Below are positions 22,300-33,627 of a stretch of 64,000 nucleotides of DNA, piece after piece. This DNA comes from Calvatia gigantea (Eukaryota; Basidiomycota; Agaricomycetes; Agaricales; Lycoperdaceae), in assembly GCA_025093985.1 (NCBI GenBank), contig JACAAK010000001.1, positions 1,364,001 through 1,428,000 on the forward strand, given 5' to 3'. The position numbers were made by a program, and so were the translations under genes. A model generated the notes under the pieces. That model was not told the DNA's origin. It saw only the letters and a program-made list of their open reading frames with translations, and did no database searches. Within the stretch, counting starts at the first letter, position 1, and every line of letters begins with the position of its first letter.

Positions 22300-24569
22300 C
22301 TAAATATCATATACCACCCGTGCACCAACCCATGGATAAGGATAATTGTGCTGGTAAAAGTTTCTAACCGTGCGGCGTCCAGCGAGTCTGGGTATCGTAG
22401 CATATGATGCGCCAAGCTAACAAACCAAGAATTAAGAAAAGATGAGCGACAGGACCTGATTGGGAGCTTACTACTATTTGATGTTTGGTATCAAAGAAAT
22501 CTGTGGAATAACCGGTAAAAAGATCTGTGGGTGCGAGACCCTCATGATTATCGAATAGCGTCGAGGTCCACTCCCAGACTCCACCGTTCGAGCCTTTGCC
22601 ACCGTTTTCACAGCCTGTAGTTGCTCTGCATTCCCGTCAGTCGAACGGAAAACCAAAAGGACACTGAATAAGGGACACTTACGGCGTAGGGTGCCAATGC
22701 CTGAATCCGACATTTGCACCACCCTCAAATCCAACGTCGTACGTATCCAGGAACAACCGGAGCTCAGGTTCAGTAGGCAGCCGCCCACCCTTGCATTTCG
22801 CATAATAGGCAAGGTCGTCGTATGAAGTGAGGACGGGCCATGTGTGCGCGAACTCGAGGGGTACAGATCCAAACATCGTTCGCACTTTGTACTCTCCATT
22901 TTCCGAGTCTGTGATCCAGCTCTTAGGTAATCCAACAGCCCCCTTGCCCTTACCCTCTAGGAATTCTCTGAATTCGCCGTTCGTAACAGGCCGCCAGTCA
23001 GCTCTGAATTGGTTGACAAGGACAGTGTGCGCTGGGGATTCATTGTCCCATCCGAAAATGTGGTCGTGGACATCATGTTCGTGCGCGGGTAGCTTATCAA
23101 TACCCTCCGAGTCATTATGGCCCAGGGTAACATGGGACGGGCCGAGAGTGATCGTGGGCGTTTGTGGAAGAGGGGCAGAGGACCATTGAGAGGCGAGGAC
23201 GTGCCAGGGGGGCTGGGTGAAACCGAACGGAGGGCGAGTACCAGTTCCTGCCCGTTGGAGGAGCATGTATAGAAGAGTCTGTCGATGATATACCAAGGTC
23301 AGAATCACGGTAATCAAGCGGGGAGGGGTGGCGACTAACCTCGATGTGCCATCCTTCGTGTTCGTGAGTCATGACAAGGGTACGAGCGACATTGCGCGTG
23401 AGTGCTCGTTTGCCAGTTTCGAGGTCATGATAGAGGTTTCTGAGGCGATGACGGACATTGTTCCGGAAACCCATTATTGTCTCGAGCGTTGGCCAGTCTT
23501 CATCTTTTTCTGGGACTTCTGAGTGGTTCTGTGTGTATATTGGTTAGGAGGTTACAGCGGGGAGGGGGGGGACGGAACTTACATGACAGTGATCTGGGTC
23601 GTCGACGTGCGGATCAATTCCTCTCTGTTGGGTGTTTAGAGCTGGTTCTTTGATACGAAACAGGGGGTCATGTACCTCAAATATGCTCCAGAAGTACTTG
23701 GGCTCGCTGGCGCCACCGCCAATAGCCTTATGCAAGAGCATGTCAAGGAACCTATCGAGGGAAATGATTCACCACCCGGCAGAGTAAGAGAAGTTACCAA
23801 ACTCACGTCGGGATGTGACCGATGTAGAACAGGCACTTGTGCCTCAAATCGATTGGTTTCTGGTGCAACATCTCGTGCGGGATCATTTGGAGGGTAACCA
23901 TATCCCAAGCGGCCCAGAGCTTATCCCACTCCTCTAGAGTTGGGATGTTTCCAGGTAGGACTTCTTGCTCTCGCTCGTTTAATGCAACGGTCGAGTTCTG
24001 GGCTTGGAAGCCCTTCGTATAAGAGAGTGCACGGAAGGCAAACTTGGGGCGCTCCACAATGTGAAGAATGGACTTGCCCGAGTTGAAAGGCAGAGCAAGA
24101 ATAGATCTAAGGGAGGCGAGGTTGAGTTTAAGGAGCTGGTCCGCTTGAGAATGTTCGGTGGACGGAATGTATTCCTGGGACTGGATGAGTTGTAAGAGGG
24201 GTGAATGACAAGAAGGGCGAAAATACCCACAGAGGACACGATGTGGGCAGCATAAGGGAACGTCGAAACATGGTATGTGAAGGTGTGGTTCCTGTTGTCA
24301 AGTTCTTCCGTTCGCCAACGGGCATCATCAACAGTCATGGGTACATCGCCGTTGTCAAAGACAACGCCGAGAACGTGTTCCTCCTTGAGGACAGCATACC
24401 TGTTGAAAGCGGCCGTCAGAAATTCAGGGGTAGTGTCAGCACCAGCATAGATGTATGTTGTGGGGAAAAGGACCGGGTCCGCCTTTTCTGAGGCTGGTGA
24501 AGTCGCCCTTGAACTGGGCGATACACGGCCAGAGCTAGAAGCGGAGGAGGAAGAGCTGGAGAGATTCAT
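22300..24569 (-). CDS. EgtB-like DinB/FGE-sulfatase iron enzyme without methyltransferase
   Basis: Exons (minus): 24569-24231, 24180-23807, 23751-23676, 23624-23583, 23528-23340, 23278-22683, 22625-22472, 22416-22300; 628 aa. The domain layout is an N-terminal region of about 170 residues that I do not recognise, a DinB-type four-helix domain, then an FGE-sulfatase (C-type lectin-like) domain with RWHP-like FRHWHP, GGVWEWTS and a YPWVGAR end. This is the architecture of the iron sulfoxide synthases EgtB and OvoA. The metal ligands are present: GHIPTF (His about 235) and HEGWHIE, which is HX3HXE (His 334, His 338). Fungal Egt1 fuses an EgtD methyltransferase in front; none is seen here or upstream. 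It may add sulfur to a histidine-like substrate or have another activity. Confidence 0.75.
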
Positions 24570-25521
24570 AGCAGTTTTGGTGCTGAAAGAGTGACTCAAA
24601 ATAGGCGGGATTTTATACGCAAAAAACGAGTTGATTGACGGGCTAGTTACACGTACAAACGACTAGGATGGAATAAAGAATGCACCAATCAGCGCATGCG
24701 ACTGAGTATCTCAATTGTCAATTGGGGACAGGGTGAATATTCGATGGGTTCGACGGGTTCACCCCTCGCGGATAGTGTGCCGAGGAAGGTAAATGAACGC
24801 CGAAAAAGAATTCTATGATACCGTTGCGAGCGATATGAAGGCAGGTGACAGGCGGAGATATGGCCCCCCAACCAACAAGGGAAGGCCGATTGGTCTTGAA
24901 CGAGCTCCGGTGGGGGACTATTACGAAAAAGAAACCAGTCGTGGGGTACGGCAATGGTCCGAACGAATCACAGTGCGCGAAGTCATACGATATGTGCGGG
25001 CACGAGGTACGACAAACGACGATGGGGTGGGCGGAGTATCAAACGCAATGACGGCTGTGTGAGAACTTGGGGCGATAATGCTATCCTTGAGCCGCCCGAG
25101 AGGGTCAAAGCTTGATTACGCTGTTTGTTCAGTGAGCATCGTAGTCCATTCTCGCCTGGTAAGAGGTCCTGTCCATCTCCGGGCGTCTTGAAAACAAGAA
25201 AACCTTGACCTTGTCGCAGATATACGGGGGCCGATTACCAAGAGGGGTCAAGGGTCAGGCAGGAGAATCAATCGATGAATGTAGGGGCGCCGGCAGCAGT
25301 AGCTTTTGCAAAAAGCTGGCAAGTTCTGCTCTCTGGGACGTTCATGGAGAAGAGAAGGAAGGACTGGATGAAGGTGTGGAAGAAAGAGATGTATTTTCTG
25401 TGCTCGCTGGCCTCTCAGCCTGGACTTCAAACTCAGTCGATGGCGTGCTATGGCGTGCTCAAGGCACGTGACTCTAATTCCTTTACACTTATGTAATTCA
25501 GCTTACCTTTGTCATCACGCT

Positions 25522-25541
25522 CTCCCTCAGACCTGAGGGAG
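25522..25541. repeat. Perfect 8-bp hairpin
   Basis: CTCCCTCA, a GACC loop, then TGAGGGAG form an inverted repeat. It may be structural or the remnant of a small mobile element; no function is visible. Confidence 0.5.
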
Positions 25542-25584
25542 CGTCACGCATGAACGGTTGTGTTCTGGTAACACCCCTGGTATG

Positions 25585-25770
25585 ACGCGTTACATCGGTC
25601 AGAGTTTGCAACGGTCTTCCTTAACACCTGAGCCAGAATGACAGGTTGAGCTGCAACATCGAAGCCTGGCTCTGGAAAGTGTGGAAATACATGCAATTTA
25701 TGTATTCAAAATTTTTTGATGTTTTTATTGCAGCAACACCTTGAGTGTTACGCGTTACAACGCGTTACAA
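25585..25770. repeat. Three copies of ACGCGTTACA
   Basis: The 10-mer ACGCGTTACA occurs at 25585-25594, and then twice in tandem at about 25750-25769. Its core ACGCGT is the MluI cell-cycle box bound by MBF in yeasts. The nearest gene start lies 1 kb away, so a regulatory role is only a possibility. Confidence 0.45.
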
Positions 25771-26781
25771 CGGAGGAAATAGGCAACAAATTTGGGTCGA
25801 GTGTTATGCGTTCCTCGACTCTGCGTAAGCAAGAGGAGGGTTCTGTCGCCTTAATTCAGTTGTTTTCTCTGTCTGAGGATGTGTGAGAAACAGAAATTTT
25901 TTCCATATCTATCCGTGGAAAATAGTCTAGACTCTGTTTTTCGGTGGGTCTGAAATGTAACCTCTCAATTTTGGTGCAGACATTACACATCATAGCCACT
26001 GAAGCTGTTCGCACCACCAACCTGATGAATTTATGGCTAAGCTGCGCAGGTCACCACATCTTGCATTGAAAAGGGATTAATTTCAAGCATGGCTTGTGAC
26101 ACTGCAGGTGTAGGAACCAGAAGGATACTAGATAATAGCAAGTAGCCTGTGATTAAGTTCTAGAATTTGGTTTTATGAACCAGAGTCGGGGACCAGCGTG
26201 GCAAGCGCCGCTACGATACGTTGCCACCATAAAGTCCGGTACGCTAGTCTCCCACTTTGATAAGCGGGATGTTGATCCAAATTTATACCGTGTCCCATGG
26301 TCAAACAACGTCTGAACTCCGAGGTCAAATGAGCGAAAGTTCAATATAGTCTCTAAACGATCTCAGCGGTATCCCGCAAAATCCCGCCGCCACGTCCATC
26401 GTGGACGTGCTATTTGATTCGTTCAATGTCATATCGTTCACATCACTTCCTCACATGTCTTGCATGCTCAACTCGGGACAGTCAACTTAACAAAACCAAG
26501 AACCTGACTTATGCACATATGCCGTTTTTCAATTGTTTGGAACGACTGGGCAGTTTTAGGGCACCATTAAAACAACCAAGTTGACTTGATGAATTTCTTT
26601 TGCCGCCTGCCGTCATTACCAGGGCCATGGGTTCCTTGGCGGGGGGCTTTTATGCTAAAACCAAGAAGCTTTTACTGGGGGACCTGTACAAGCTCGTGAA
26701 CACCACCCTTTACCTTTGCGCTGCTCCGGTGAGTGACTTCCGACCCTGGATTGTTCTTCGAGATAACTCTTCGATTCAAGG

Positions 26782-28114
26782 ATGATTAACGCAGTCTGCC
26801 CCATTGAGTGTATTCCACCCGAGCTCCTATGTGAGATCTTCGAGTTGTGCATTGACTCCTACCAGGAGATGTCCCCCAACAAGGCACCTCTACTGTTTCT
26901 TGGCGTCTGCAAACTGTGGCGAGCAACCGCCTTGGCTCATTCTCGTTTATGGACGGAATTTTCCATTACCCTCTCTCCTTATGTACTTGCACCGCCTCGA
27001 TCTACCCTCTTGCTGTGGTCATCCTCCATAGGCATCAGCAACGTGAATGTCTCTATCAGCGTTGAGGAGGTCAATTTGGATCCGGGCTACGCACCTTGCG
27101 AGGCACGATCCAAGCTCCAATTTCTCATTAATCGGGTGTCTTGTGATCGCTGGAAAAACGCCGTACTGGTCCTTCCGGCGTCACAGGATTTCACTGGAGA
27201 GTTTATTCGGTGACTGTCATCCCATTAAACTCGAGTCATTGTATCTCGACCTTCGTGGATGGGATACAGAGGGCGTCCAACATTTAACTAGTTTCTTTGA
27301 AAATGTTCCAAGTCTTCGCGAGTTGAATTGCAGTGATACAGACCACCACGGCATCTCTAAAACGCCAATCGCATCTTTCCTCCTCGAATCTAACATTCCC
27401 TGGCACAACTTAACCCGAATCAGCTTCAACGTCTATACGTCGTTGGAGTCGACATACCTCATCCTCTCCCAGTGTGAGGACCTGCAGAGCCTCAGTTTAT
27501 TCCGTTTCGCACTGGGTATTTCCGCCCGCGAATTGGCACCACGCTATGAGGCTATTTCCTTGCCCCACCTCCATTCCATTACCCTCCGCCAACGCGCCCT
27601 GGATGATGGACTTGCCGCACTCTTTGACCTCGTCGTCTGTCCTAATCTGACGCACGTTGATATTGGGACCACAGATGTTTCCGTATCTTGGCCTAATAGC
27701 CACTTCATCTCCTTCTTGGAGCGTTCACCGTGTCACCTCCAATCCATTCGCCTCGAGTATGTTGGCATTTTGGAACAAGATTTAACGCATGTTCTGCAAC
27801 ACAATTCTGCTTCATTGACGGAATTAGAGGTTCGGGAGATGCGGGGTAGTGTCTGTGTTTCGGATGAATTACTTTCGAGGCTCTGCGTCGTTGAGAGTGA
27901 TGAGCAAGGTTCTGAACGTGTCCTATGCCCTCGCTTGAACAATATCGTTCTCTCAAGGTGTATTCAATGTTCCAACGGTGCCCTCGCTCGTATGCTCCGG
28001 TCGCGTAATGAAGTTAGCAAACTTTCCCGGCACGGGCTTGTTGACATCACGTTCCCGTATAACGGTCGACATAACCCTGAAGATACTTACTTCCTCGCCG
28101 AGCACCACGGCTGA
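26782..28114 (+). CDS. F-box protein with a frame break near 27210
   Basis: The first frame (ATG 26782) encodes an F-box, IPPELLCEIFELCIDS with LGVCKLWRATALAHSRLW, then the usual HRW-like segment DRWKNAVLVLP. It meets TGA at 27211-27213. The family pattern continues in the +1 frame from LFGDCHPIKLESLYLD to the stop at 28112-28114 as leucine-rich repeats ending near EDTYFLAEHHG. Such proteins link substrates to SCF ubiquitin ligases through Skp1. Either one base is lost or gained near 27208 (pseudogene or assembly error), or a 49-nt intron (GT at about 27139, AG before 27188) is removed. The intron would delete the DRWKN block, so a frame break seems more likely. Substrate unknown. Confidence 0.6.
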
Positions 28115-28434
28115 GGAGTAGCATATACCAATTATCTGAGAGAACGCCCAATGCAAAATGACATACTGGAGTGCAAGGTAATGTAATATACACGTGACAT
28201 CGACTCTGGGAGGGTTAAATGCGATAAAGACAAAACAAAGGAGAGGAATTCCAATTACACATTACTGTAGATGGTAGTCTCCCAGGTAGAAGCATAGGTC
28301 AATGACAGGGATGGGGAAGTATAGTATAAACCAAAAAATCCTTGGATGAATTGAATAAGGTATTGTAACAGAAGATTGAATATCGAAAGAAGGCGAAAGG
28401 GGAATCAACCAGGTGTCCGCTACCTCGCGCTGGA
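28115..28434. other. Convergent intergenic region
   Basis: About 320 bases between the ends of the F-box gene and the Spa2-like gene. Only 3' regions are expected, and nothing else is visible. Confidence 0.45.
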
Positions 28435-31400
28435 TCATAGTTTTATTAATCCCTTCATCGCGTTCGCAATTGCAAAACTTGATTTTGCCATAGTCTGTCT
28501 CGATTCCTTGGTCAGCTCCGCCAGTGCCTGCACTTCACTCAGCTTCTCAGCATGGTGGCTTAGTTCTGCCAACAGTTCCTGACCCTGCTGTGCTGACACA
28601 AGCGGAATATTATCCTTGCACACCGCGACGATGCTCGACACAATCGTGATAATCTGGGTGATATTCTCGTGCAGGGCGGAAATTGAGGGCGTAGGGTTTC
28701 GAACGCCCGAAAGCACGCTCTGAATGGCGTAGACGATCGATTCCGTTTGCGCATCGAGGTAGGGCTATATCGGGGAACAATCAATATCGCAAAGCCTTTG
28801 GTGGAATGGGAGGGGTGATGTGACGCACCCTAAGTTCGGACCAGACATCTTCGGAACCCTCCGTTGGTCCCGAATCATCGCTCACGACCTCTTGCATGCC
28901 CGTTTGTCTATCGAATATGGGAGGGGGTGAGTTGGTCTGTTCGGAGCCACTCTGGTCCGACATAGGCCTCTGCCCGCCTTTCATGTTATTTCCGAGATTC
29001 AAGGGAAACGTCGTTGGTGACTCTGTATACCTCCCTGCGCCCGTCCGACTCGATATTGACACAGAGCTTCCTTTCCTAGCATGCCCGGACCCAGAGATCC
29101 TCACCTCATCAATGGTGCGCATGGGCACAAAGCCTGACGAGGGCGATGGCGAGTTCCCTGATATCGAGCCTACAGGTGTGGTAGAATACGGAAACTGCTC
29201 TTGTTCAGCTTTCGTAGCTTTGCGGATCAACACCGTCCTCCCGATTTCCGTGATGGTCATTGACACATGGCTCGCCGCGGCATCCAACAAACTCACGGGC
29301 GCCATCCCCGAGCTTGTGGCATGGGTCTTCGAGGCTGTAACTAAGTTGCTCAAAGTTGCTTCTGCACGATCGCGAAGTGCGCGTAATGCTTCGATGTCAA
29401 CATCTGCACGTTCTCGAGCAGGTCGACGTTCAAACGTTCGCGTGTCTTCGATTATGTTCGTCACGGCGTTGACGACAGTTTTCATCGGGGCCAATACACG
29501 TGTTGGAGCGCTACTACGTCCAGCGAGTAGCAAGCTGTCGATTGCTGATACGAAAGCTGTTACGTGTATATCGAGGATTCCGCCTTCTGGGGAAATGGGC
29601 AACTGATCGTCGACACGATCGGTTTTGATGCCTTGCGAATACAGCTGCGACGTCGCTGATGGAATGTGTCAGTACTGCTGGTTCCTCAAAGTGAAATCAC
29701 CGCTATGCATACCTTTCACGCTTCGAAGTTCTGTCTTAGCTTGCTCATATTTCCGTTTGTATTCTTTAAGCTGGAAATTGAGGTCTCGAATGACGTTGAG
29801 ATCATTTTCTTTAGCTGTCATGAGTTCGTCATTGCGTCTTGACAGGTCATTTAGCTCATTCATCAGACCCTCTACATCAGATCTTAGCTGGTCCACGATA
29901 TCTCTGTCGGCCTGTGCGTGAACCTGTCAGCGAGCGGAGTTGATAGGATAAGATCGATATATACCGGCATCTGCGAATTTTCCTTGTCCCTCTCGAGCTC
30001 CTCTACCCTTTCACGCAGAATCTTTAGCTCATCCGATTCATCCTGCATCCTCCTGGCCTCCCTCTCCTTATCTCGTTGCCGAAGCTCCTTAAGTTCATCC
30101 AATTCTCTTTGTAACGATCGTATTGTATCGTTTTGTCCTTCGAGCCGCTACGAATTCCAGTATATCAGCGCACGCCCCCCTCGAAAGATAGCAGAAACTC
30201 ACAGATCGAACACTATGCAACTCTTCTTCCTTTGCTTGCAACCTCACCCCATCCTCTCTTCTCCTATCACGATCGTCATGTACCTCCCCGAGCTCTTTCG
30301 TCAGGTTCGCAATTTGACTCTGCATAGTCGCGACCTTAAACTCGTATTCCCTCCTCAGCCTTTCCGAATCGTCCGAAATACTTCCCCTCCCGACTGGTCT
30401 CGACCCCAAACCCCGATCTGAATTCACCGATGACCGGCCATGATACTCTTCACCTCCACTCTTTGTCCCTCCATGACCAGAGGCATTCCCATCATCCTCG
30501 TCCTCCCCTGCGTTCCTCAGTCTCGCCGCCAGTCCTCCCAAACCAGCAGGAGGGCTTCTGGAGCTTAAAGGGCTCGCAAGATAATCGCTTGCACTATCCG
30601 GCTCTCCATCCACAAACCCATTCCCAGGCTCCCTGAAATTCTCAGTGCTCCGTTCATCCATAGTGGTACTTCCACTCTCCCTCTTATCCTGTGCATACGG
30701 AATCTTGATATCCTCCTCTTCGATCGTACTCTTGGCAGGTATGATCATGCCGCTCATGGCGGTTGCACTCTGGGCAGCACCAACGGTTGCTGTACTATCA
30801 CTGTTACCACTGGTACTCGTTGTTGCACTTGGTCGGCGACCGTACTCGCTCCGATCACGCTCACGGTCTTCTGAACGGCGCGTAGTGGTATCCTGTGAAG
30901 GTTTTCGTCGCGACGAACTGGATGCGAAACCGTCTTCGGACATTCGAGTTGTGAAGGTATCGTCGGGTCTTCGATAGTTCTCCTCACTTCTCCGAGGCAT
31001 TGGGTAATCTTCACTTGGGCGTCGTCTATCTTCCGATGGCCTCCGACTTGAAACACTACCACCATAACCACTATCAGCAGGTCTATCGGCTGATATGCGT
31101 CCTGATGTACGGGAATTGGGCTGTGAACGTGGAGGGGACGTCGACGAAGGGAACCCAGGTGCAGGATAATCATCGTAGTTAGATCCAGCAGAGGTTCGAC
31201 CACCAGAAGGCTAGTAAAGGACACGAGAGGGGGGGGGGGGGGGAGGTTAGTAACGCGGATGGCAGAAAAGGGATGGTTGCTATAGTACGCACGTCCTCCT
31301 TGAATTCTGGATACCGACGGGCTAGTTCAAAGTAAACATCGCTAGAAAGATCTTCGAAACGGGTGGGGGGTAGTGTTGCGAGTTTTTGGCGGGCTTGATT

Positions 31401-31884
31401 GCGTTTTGGGTGAAACTCTTCTTTGACGGGGAGAAAGGGGACTGTGCGATGATTGATATCAGCTGGATGGTATTGTGCAAACATCAAAATGCAGATATTA
31501 ACCTTCAGAGTCTTTCTGCCTGCGAACTAGTTCATCGTAGACATCGGTGGAGAGCTCATGGAACTGTTGGATGGTAAGGCGGGTGAGTTTCTGGCGTGCG
31601 GTAGTGCGAGAATTCGGAGCAGCTGTTAAGAAGAGCCAGGAGTAAGTGTGTAAGTGTCAGAGAACTACGAGATGAAAAAGAAGAAAGACTACGGAACCTT
31701 TTGCGAGGTACTCGGCAAGGTAGCGGTTAAGCTCTTCGAAGTGGACACGAGAGACTGCACGATAATCTACGGGGAGGGCGGGGGGAGCGCCGCTGGTGCG
31801 CTGTCTGTAGGAGTCGTTGCGGTAAGTCGAGATGCCGGAGAAATGCTGTGGGTGTTGGGGACGGTGCGCGGGATGGTTGGCGCT
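28435..31884 (-). CDS. Spa2-like polarisome scaffold (SHD domain)
   Basis: Exons (minus): about 31884-31698, 31622-31503, 31441-31293, 31210-30203, 30147-29965, 29911-29713, 29655-28829, 28764-28435; about 1000 aa. The 5' end is unresolved. Spa2 scaffolds formin and MAP-kinase modules at sites of polarised growth. Two Spa2 homology repeats are visible: one around ARQKLTRLTIQQFHELSTDVYDEL and one around ARQKLATLPPTRFEDLSSDVYFEL. Then comes a Ser/Arg-rich disordered region, a long coiled coil (about LRREYEFKV to RKYEQAKTEL), and a helical C-terminal domain from about SPEGGILDIHVTAF to MKGLIKL, the GIT/Spa2 C-terminal type. The frame upstream of 31884 meets TGA and contains no in-frame ATG, so an upstream exon or a frame break is needed. 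Confidence 0.85.
31229..31243. repeat. Homopolymer run of 15 G in an intron
   Basis: Fifteen consecutive G lie inside the third identified intron of the Spa2-like gene (on the coding strand, a C run before the acceptor, acting as its pyrimidine tract). Confidence 0.85.
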
Positions 31885-32051
31885 TCATTGTGTTGGTTGA
31901 GACGAGAGGACCATGGAGAACTTGAACTGGACACAGCAAATGAAGGGGAAAGCGGACAACACGCTGCAGTCGCATTTCTTCCACAAATAGCTACAAACAC
32001 GTGGTCTCCTATTGTATTACTCTCAAACTGCAGACTATCATCATCACAGAC

Positions 32052-33315
32052 TCATTGCCCTTTTGCCTCCCGCTCCACCTTGCGCAGTGCACGACGTCGG
32101 ATATCCTTGTGCAGGTTGTGCGTGTACCAGATAAACAGCTTTGGTATGCCAATCAACGTAATCACCCAGTGCAGCAGCGCATGCGACCAGTGTGGTGTCG
32201 TTGTATTTGGTATTCCACTGAATGCTGCACCACAAGGCAAGCCAATTTTAGACAACACAGATCCAACGTATGCTTTCGGCGTAGGGATCAGCGCCGATGC
32301 TTTACGGATCTTCGAGAGCTTCGAGACCTGTCAAGGCACATCGTTTATGAATGATGACAGCATTGGAACATGACAAACTTACTACAAAGTAGGTGTTTAG
32401 ATGTTCAACAATAATGTTATCCTTGCGGACTTCCTCGGCAAGTGCACTCGTGAACGTGGCCAAGAAGGCCTTTGTACCCGAATAAGTCGCCAACATGGGC
32501 GAAGGGATTGCGCCAGCGAACGACCCCACATTCAAGATCAAGCCTCGTTTTCTGTTAGAAAAAGGCGTTAGTCCTTTCCTTGTGCCCTAGACCCTTGGGG
32601 CTACACACCTCTGGACCATGCCTGGAAGAACAGCATAGGTGACCTGCAGAGTTGCCTTGACATTGATAGCCACTATGTCCATGATCTCATCCTGAGGAGT
32701 ATCGACCAGGTACGCAGGCATGGCATGCGACTTGCCAACGTTGTTGACTTGCACCAAGGGTCAGCCGCGTGGACACCCTTATATATGTAGCAGCACTCAC
32801 CAAGCACACCAGTGTCGAGTTGCCGCAGCACACCAGCAAGCTCTTCGTACTTTAGTTCGTCGGCTTTGGCAAAGTCGATAACATGTGTCTGCGTCTTGAC
32901 TTTGTACTTGGCTTCTGTGGAATATATAAGTCACGCGTTGCCCATATGATATTCGCGAGCATTTTTAAAAAAACGCACCGATGTCACGAGCGGTCGAGTG
33001 CAGTAGGTCAACATTACGCGCAACGAGCAGCACATTGAACCCAGCTTTGCCCAGTTGAAGCGCAAACTCTTTACCAATCCCATCAGTTGACCCAGTCACA
33101 ACAGCCCATGCGCCTTTCTTCGCGCCGAATCGAGCTAACTTTGAGACGTTAGCTTGAAAAGAGACGCGAGGGAAAACAATGCGTACCCTCTTTCCGGGTA
33201 GAACAAAAGTCTGTAAGAGGACAGACAAAGTCTGGTATAACAACCTTGCTAGGGTAAATGTGCCTAGTCCTAACAGCACGGAAGACACGAAAGACTGGTC
33301 ATGAACTGTTTCCAT
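32052..33315 (-). CDS. Very-long-chain 3-oxoacyl-CoA reductase
   Basis: Exons (minus): 33315-33187, 33138-32979, 32914-32801, 32747-32609, 32551-32383, 32327-32052; 328 aa. The protein is orthologous in pattern to yeast Ifa38, which reduces 3-ketoacyl-CoA with NADPH in the ER elongase cycle for very-long-chain fatty acids. An N-terminal membrane helix (about 10-40) precedes a Rossmann short-chain dehydrogenase domain: [10 protein letters not shown] (58-65), LVNNVG, Ser191, and the catalytic YSGTK (Tyr204, Lys208). A second hydrophobic region near [14 protein letters not shown] and a basic tail ending KVEREAKGQ fit ER anchoring. The intron at 33186-33139 is 48 nt and could be read through, but it carries a GCTAAC branch site and splits the family pattern. 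Divergent from the decarboxylase gene. Confidence 0.92.
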
Positions 33316-33627
33316 TAGAATCTGCGGGGCACTGAAGGCGAGGTTACACACTCAACGTAATGATTTTCTGAACATTCGACGCGTCCATTTTTTGTCGTTT
33401 TGGGAGAATAACAGCCGAGCTTAGAGTTAATGTCACTCAGCGAGCTTGACAAGCTGACCGAAATTTGCCCGGGTGTTGGTGTCTATTTGTCAACGACGCC
33501 CAAGTCAGAAAAGTCTGATTAACTCTGAACATGAGAACATGGAAAGTTGTTGCGGAAAAGTTGTCATGCGGGCCCTTAAAAAGGCGGACCATTCTTTCTT
33601 GTTGTCACCAATTCATCCATACCCACC
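33316..33627. promoter_or_regulatory. Shared divergent promoter region
   Basis: The 312 bases between the ketoacyl-CoA reductase start (minus) and the decarboxylase start (plus) must contain both promoters. No specific site was identified. Confidence 0.4.

Larger units (their letters stand above)
24570..26781. other. Intergenic gap of 2.2 kb with short repeats
   Basis: No gene was recognised. The left part has a few chance open frames, and the middle has a hairpin and three copies of ACGCGTTACA. An open frame at 26627-26770 just before the F-box gene could be an upstream exon, but its phase does not fit the F-box start. Confidence 0.5.

Noticed and set aside
22300..24569. Calling this gene the ergothioneine synthase Egt1
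   Set aside because: The EgtD-type methyltransferase that defines fungal Egt1 is absent, so only the EgtB-like part is supported.
28896..29606. A 236-codon plus-strand open frame
   Set aside because: It lies opposite the well-supported C-terminal exon of the Spa2-like gene and has no recognisable domain.
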